Assembly (NCBI GenBank): GCA_963818685.1
Contig: CAWFTJ010000005.1
Span: forward strand, 186,001-250,000
DNA: 64,000 bases
Direction: 5' to 3'
Source: CAJCJE01 sp963818685
GTDB taxonomy: Bacteria > Actinomycetota > Actinomycetes > Mycobacteriales > Pseudonocardiaceae
In this document: piece by piece, positions 60,848 through 64,000 of the stretch
Position numbering within the stretch: position 1 is the stretch's first letter
Layout of the letters: the number at the start of each line of letters is the position of its first letter
The notes under the pieces: model-generated
Told to the model about the DNA's origin: nothing
The model's input: only the letters and a program-made list of their open reading frames with translations
The model's database searches: none
Program-made: the position numbers and the translations under genes

Positions 60848-63293
60848 TCAGCGGACGGTGAACGTGTGCGTCGCGCCGAACGTGCCGGCCACCGCGATGT
60901 CAACGACCAGCTGGCGACCGCTGGACACCACCGTGACACCCGGATCCGCCCGCACGACGCCACGGCCGACGCCGCCGAGGGTGACCCGGATGGTGCTCTG
61001 CGACTGGGTCGGGTCCGCGATGGCAAAGCGCAGGCCGCCCGGTCGCCAACCCCACTGCGCCACGGCGGGCGCGGACACCGACACGTCGTCGACCGAGCCC
61101 GCCGTCCAGAACGCGGCGGCGACCGTTCCGTCCGCAATGGACACCGCCTGCAACCGCTCGGTGTTGGACAGCACGCGCCAGCGGCCGTTCGCGGCCACCG
61201 TCTGCCACGGCGACGCGCCGGGTAGCACCGCGTAGGCGTAGGTCGCGCCGGTCGGGTTGACGCCGTGGCCGAGCTGGATCTGTTGGAACCGCCGGGTGTA
61301 CGGGTCCTTGGTGCCGTGCGTGTTGGCGCCGGTGTCGATGCCGTACCAGGTTCCGGTGCGGTCCTCGCGCAACACGGTGACGGGCGCGTCCTCAAGGAGC
61401 ACGTAGCCGGCGACGCCGTCCAGGTGCAGCCAGCGGGCATGCCGCAGCACGGTCGTCGCGCCGATGATCGTCGGCCCCGGCAGGCCGTTGACCAGCAGAC
61501 CCTTGTCGCCGTCCTCGCCGAGGTTGCGGTTCTCGATGATGGTTCTTGTGGTCGCGCCGGAGTGTCGGAGTGTCGGACGTGTCGGTGATGCCGGCGCCGA
61601 GGCAGATCACCGCGTCCGGCGTGAAGAACCACGCCTTCTTGGCCGTGAGCGTGCCGGTCTGCGAGACGAAGTCCAGGCCGTACGCGCCGTGCCCATCGTC
61701 GAACCGGACGCCGCCGGTCCAGGCGTTCGGGGTGGTCGGCTCGGAGCCGAGCGCGGGCGGGGTGCCGTTGTTCTCGGTCGTGCCGGGAATCGCGGTCGCG
61801 TCGATGGTCGGCCAGTACGCGTCGGTGTAGTTGCCCTGGTCGCCGGGGAGGAACGTGTAGAGCGCGCCGTCACCGACGTACCAGCCGTGCAGGTTCTGGC
61901 CGTTGATTGACTCGTACCGGCAGATCCGCGTCGAGGACAGGCCCAGCGACGCGGACCAGTCCCGCATCACGTGCACCATTCGGTCGGACTGCGGGAAGGA
62001 CCGGTGCACGGGGGTGAACTTCGGCCGCTCCGGTTTGGTGGCCAGCATCTCCAGCGCGTACTCGACTTCGGGCACGCCCACCATCTGTAGGCCGCCCGCG
62101 AAACGGAGCACGTCGGTCACGTCGAGGTACGGGGCGAAGGTGCCGGCGTCGATCCAGCCGGCGGCGAGACCGGCGAGCTGCGTGTCGAGGGGCGCCGGCG
62201 CGCAACGGGAGAGCAGCACGACGGCCGCGGTGAGCTGGTGCCCCGCGTCGTAACCGGTCTCGCCCTGGCGGGAGAGCATCCGGCCGCGGACCGGCTCCAT
62301 CATCGCGCCGCTGGCCACGAACGGGGCGTAGACCTTGGTCACGGTGTCGCAGAACTGCTGGCAGACATCGGGAGCGAGTTCGTAACTGGTGCCATTGGTG
62401 ACGTAGATCAGGTTCGCGGCCGCGGTGAGCAGCACCAGCCCGTAGTGGCCGGGATAGGGCACGACACCGTGCTGGATGAACGAGCCGTCCGTGTGGTAGC
62501 CGTCGCCGCTGGTCACCCAGTTGACCAGGCTGTTCGCGCCGTTGCCCGCGACGTCGGTCACGCACTGGATGCCGGTGGTGATCCGCGCGGTTTCGCCGAG
62601 CAGCGCGCCGGTGACCACGGTGATCAGCGACTTGTCCGCCCGGTTCGCACCGGTCTCCAGGTTCGCCGGGTTGGAGGTCTGCACGTTCGGGTTGCCGACG
62701 AACCGGGCGACCGGCGCGAGGAACCGCGCGATCTGCGCCTTGCTCAGTTGGTCGCCGAGGCTGACCACGATCTGCAACACCCAGTAGGGCACACCGATCT
62801 CGTAGGAGTACCAGTTGCCGATCTCCGGCGTGTTCTCGTTGTACTCAAGGCGGTAGATGGTGTTCAGCGCGATGATGACGCGATCGGCGACACCGGGCTG
62901 CTGGGACAGGGTGGAGCCGGGTGTCGCCCAGTCGACCGCGATGGTGCGCAGCCGGTAGTACATGGACGGGAAGTAGTCGCTGCCGGGGCCGGTCGGCAGG
63001 TCCGACCAGAGCTGGTCGGCTGCCACGTTCATGGAGTCGTTGTACCGCACCGCGACCACGTCGAGCGCGGCAAGCGCGGCATCGCGTCGCGGGGAGTGCT
63101 GACCGCTGCCGATCTGCAGCTCGCGATACGCGGCAACGATTTTCGCTGCATCGTCCGAGGGGGCCGAGTCCGCGGTGCCCGCGCTCGCCGGAGCGGTCGC
63201 GGCGGATGCCGTGGCAGCCCCGGCGAGCGGGAGCGTGGCGGCGGCGGTCGCGACCGCGCCGTACCGGAGTAACTCTCTGCGACTCAAGAACAT
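60848..63293 (-). pseudogene. Polysaccharide lyase family 8 (hyaluronate/xanthan lyase type), frameshifted
   Basis: The ATG at 63293 follows CAGGAG. The N-terminus MFLSRRELLRYGAVATAAAT is a Tat-type signal peptide. The lyase domain shows NWYSYEIGVPYWVLQ, TGANRADKSL, DGSFIQHGVVPYPGHYG (with catalytic His and Tyr) and MEPVRGRMLSRQG. After GAGITDTS the frame is lost, whereas the neighbouring frame continues with SGATTRTIIENRNLGEDGDK and the C-terminal beta-domain to 60848. The shift coincides with two 8-bp repeats (61561-61576); without those 16 bases the protein would be intact at about 810 residues. It would cleave a uronic-acid-containing polymer outside the cell. Confidence 0.85.
61561..61585. 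repeat. 8-bp tandem repeats at the frameshift of the lyase gene
   Basis: AGTGTCGG is present twice in tandem (61561-61568, 61569-61576) and is followed by a related ACGTGTCGG (61577-61585). Deleting both perfect units restores the lyase frame exactly (ITDTSGATTRT on the minus strand). Copy numbers differing by a multiple of three units keep the same frame, so slippage could switch the gene on and off. Confidence 0.8.
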
Positions 63294-63340
63294 CGTTGTC
63301 TCCTGTCCGTGTGCCGCAACGGAGTTCAGCCCAGGCGCGT

Positions 63341-64000
63341 TCAGGGCAGGCGCAGCTGTCCGTCGATCCGCTGGGGCACCTTCCATGGGTTGTCATCACG
63401 CAACGCCGGTGGCAAGAAGGTGTTCGGGAAGCCCTGCCAGGCCACCGGGCGCAGGAATCGGGTGATCGCGGCGGCGCCCACCGAGGTTGTGCCTGGCGTG
63501 GTCGTCGCGGGGTAGGGGCCGCCGTGCTGTTGTGCCCAGCTGACCGTGACGCCGGTTGGCCATTCGTTCCACAGGATGCGGCCGGCGAGCCTGCCCAGGA
63601 TCGGCAACAGCATGTTGACCAGGTCCGCTTCTTCCTCCTGACCATGAGGATCTTCCTGACCCTGGATGGTCGCCGTGAGGCTCGGTTCGAGCCCGTCCAG
63701 CAGGTCGAGCAGTTCGCCGAGGTCGGCGTAGGTGATCACCAGCGAGGACGGGCCGAAGCACTCCTCGCGCAGCGCGTCGAGGTTGGCGGCGAAGTCCTTG
63801 CCACTCACCAGGAGCAACGTCGGGTGCGGCGCGGCTTTGTCACCTGTGTCGTCACCGACCAGCACCTGGACGCCCGCCTCGGATTCCAGTGTGGACAGTC
63901 GGTTGGCGAAGCCGTCGGCGATGTGCTCGTTGAGCAGCGGCTGTGGCTTGGTCGCGCCGACCGCCTCGGCGAACGCGTCGGTCAGGCCGTGGCCATCTGG
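63341..64000 (-). CDS. Aldehyde dehydrogenase family protein (ketoglutarate semialdehyde dehydrogenase-like), 5' part missing
   Basis: The frame is open from the window edge to the stop at 63341, giving 219 C-terminal residues. It contains LREECFGPSSLVITYADLGE (equivalent to the ALDH EEFFGPV motif), the LTATIQGQ segment, LAGRILWNEWPTGVTVSWAQ, HGGPYPATTTPGTTSVGAAA ITRFLRPVAWQGFP and PQRIDGQLRLP, typical of NADP-dependent 2-oxoglutarate semialdehyde dehydrogenases of sugar-acid catabolism. The catalytic Cys lies outside the window. It is 48 bases upstream of the lyase gene on the same strand, suggesting joint use in polysaccharide breakdown. Confidence 0.85.
   Translation of the reverse strand, partial: PDGHGLTDAFAEAVGATKPQPLLNEHIADGFANRLSTLESEAGVQVLVGDDTGDKAAPHPTLLLVSGKDFAANLDALREECFGPSSLVITYADLGELLDLLDGLEPSLTATIQGQEDPHGQEEEADLVNMLLPILGRLAGRILWNEWPTGVTVSWAQQHGGPYPATTTPGTTSVGAAAITRFLRPVAWQGFPNTFLPPALRDDNPWKVPQRIDGQLRLP

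Noticed and set aside
1..64000. CRISPR array, toxin-antitoxin pair, secondary-metabolite cluster or other defence system
   Set aside because: No regularly spaced repeats, cas genes, polyketide/NRPS or recognisable defence gene sets were seen. The helical protein at 23441-23776 resembles an antitoxin but has no partner.

Overview
The window is chromosomal DNA of a high-GC actinomycete, most likely a filamentous member of the Pseudonocardiaceae. This is inferred from the strong G/C third-position bias, GTG and leaderless starts, coupled ATGA junctions, the glnX-glnH-pknG operon, an XRE-hbhA-DUF2516 block in mycobacterial order, F420/flavin luciferase-like enzymes, and regulators of the kind carried by actinomycete integrative elements. 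It is not confirmed by any database search.

Region 1 (1-7.2 kb) is accessory DNA. A complete ISL3-family insertion sequence (95-1566), with perfect 21-bp ends and an 8-bp target duplication, interrupts a small minus-strand ORF. Next come genes typical of an actinomycete integrative element: a tiny CxxC protein, a 128-residue protein divergent from a GntR regulator across a run of TGGCTAG(T/C)CA operators, an HAD hydrolase, a coiled-coil mini-protein, a palindrome-rich noncoding element and a membrane-anchored protein. The right side decays into a tRNA 3'-end-like sequence, repeated GGTTGA motifs, broken gene pieces and an internally deleted serine recombinase. No intact integrase, replication or transfer gene is visible.

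Region 2 (7.3-23.8 kb) holds a transporter-glycosyltransferase fusion, a DUF998 protein, a YbaK-type deacylase, DUF2516/hbhA-like/XRE genes, a creatininase-family protein, a KDPG aldolase/KDG kinase pair, a PadR-controlled ABC exporter, VOC and CGNR proteins, a cold shock protein, an Lrp regulator, an F420-type oxidoreductase and a cupin. Region 3 (24.4-28.1 kb) has a copper P-type ATPase, its chaperone with a CsoR-like operator, and a tRNA-Glu/Asp/Phe cluster. Region 4 (28.1-41.5 kb) has an SpoU methyltransferase, an APC permease with a nitrilase-family amidase, a PP2C-like protein, an ECF sigma factor with a damaged partner gene, a DapC-like aminotransferase, a frameshifted DUF445 gene, a luciferase-like oxidoreductase, two tandem secreted G1 (glutamic) peptidases and an MHS-type transporter.

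Region 5 (41.5-46.8 kb) is a sugar ABC importer operon with an HAD phosphatase and an MBL hydrolase. Region 6 (47-53 kb) is glnX-glnH-pknG, the glutamate-sensing kinase operon, preceded by an intricately base-paired leader. Region 7 (53-64 kb) holds a DUF4232 lipoprotein, thiaminase TenA, a TPP riboswitch with a CytX-type permease, the pntAa-pntAb-pntB transhydrogenase operon, DUF421 and small membrane proteins, a polysaccharide lyase 8 gene frameshifted at 8-bp repeats, and the 3' part of an aldehyde dehydrogenase gene that runs off the window.

The most promising points for follow-up are the structured element upstream of glnX, the palindrome-rich element in the integrative-element remnant, the 8-bp repeats in the lyase gene, and the transporter-glycosyltransferase fusion. 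Three otherwise healthy-looking genes carry frameshifts, so assembly error has to be excluded for each.
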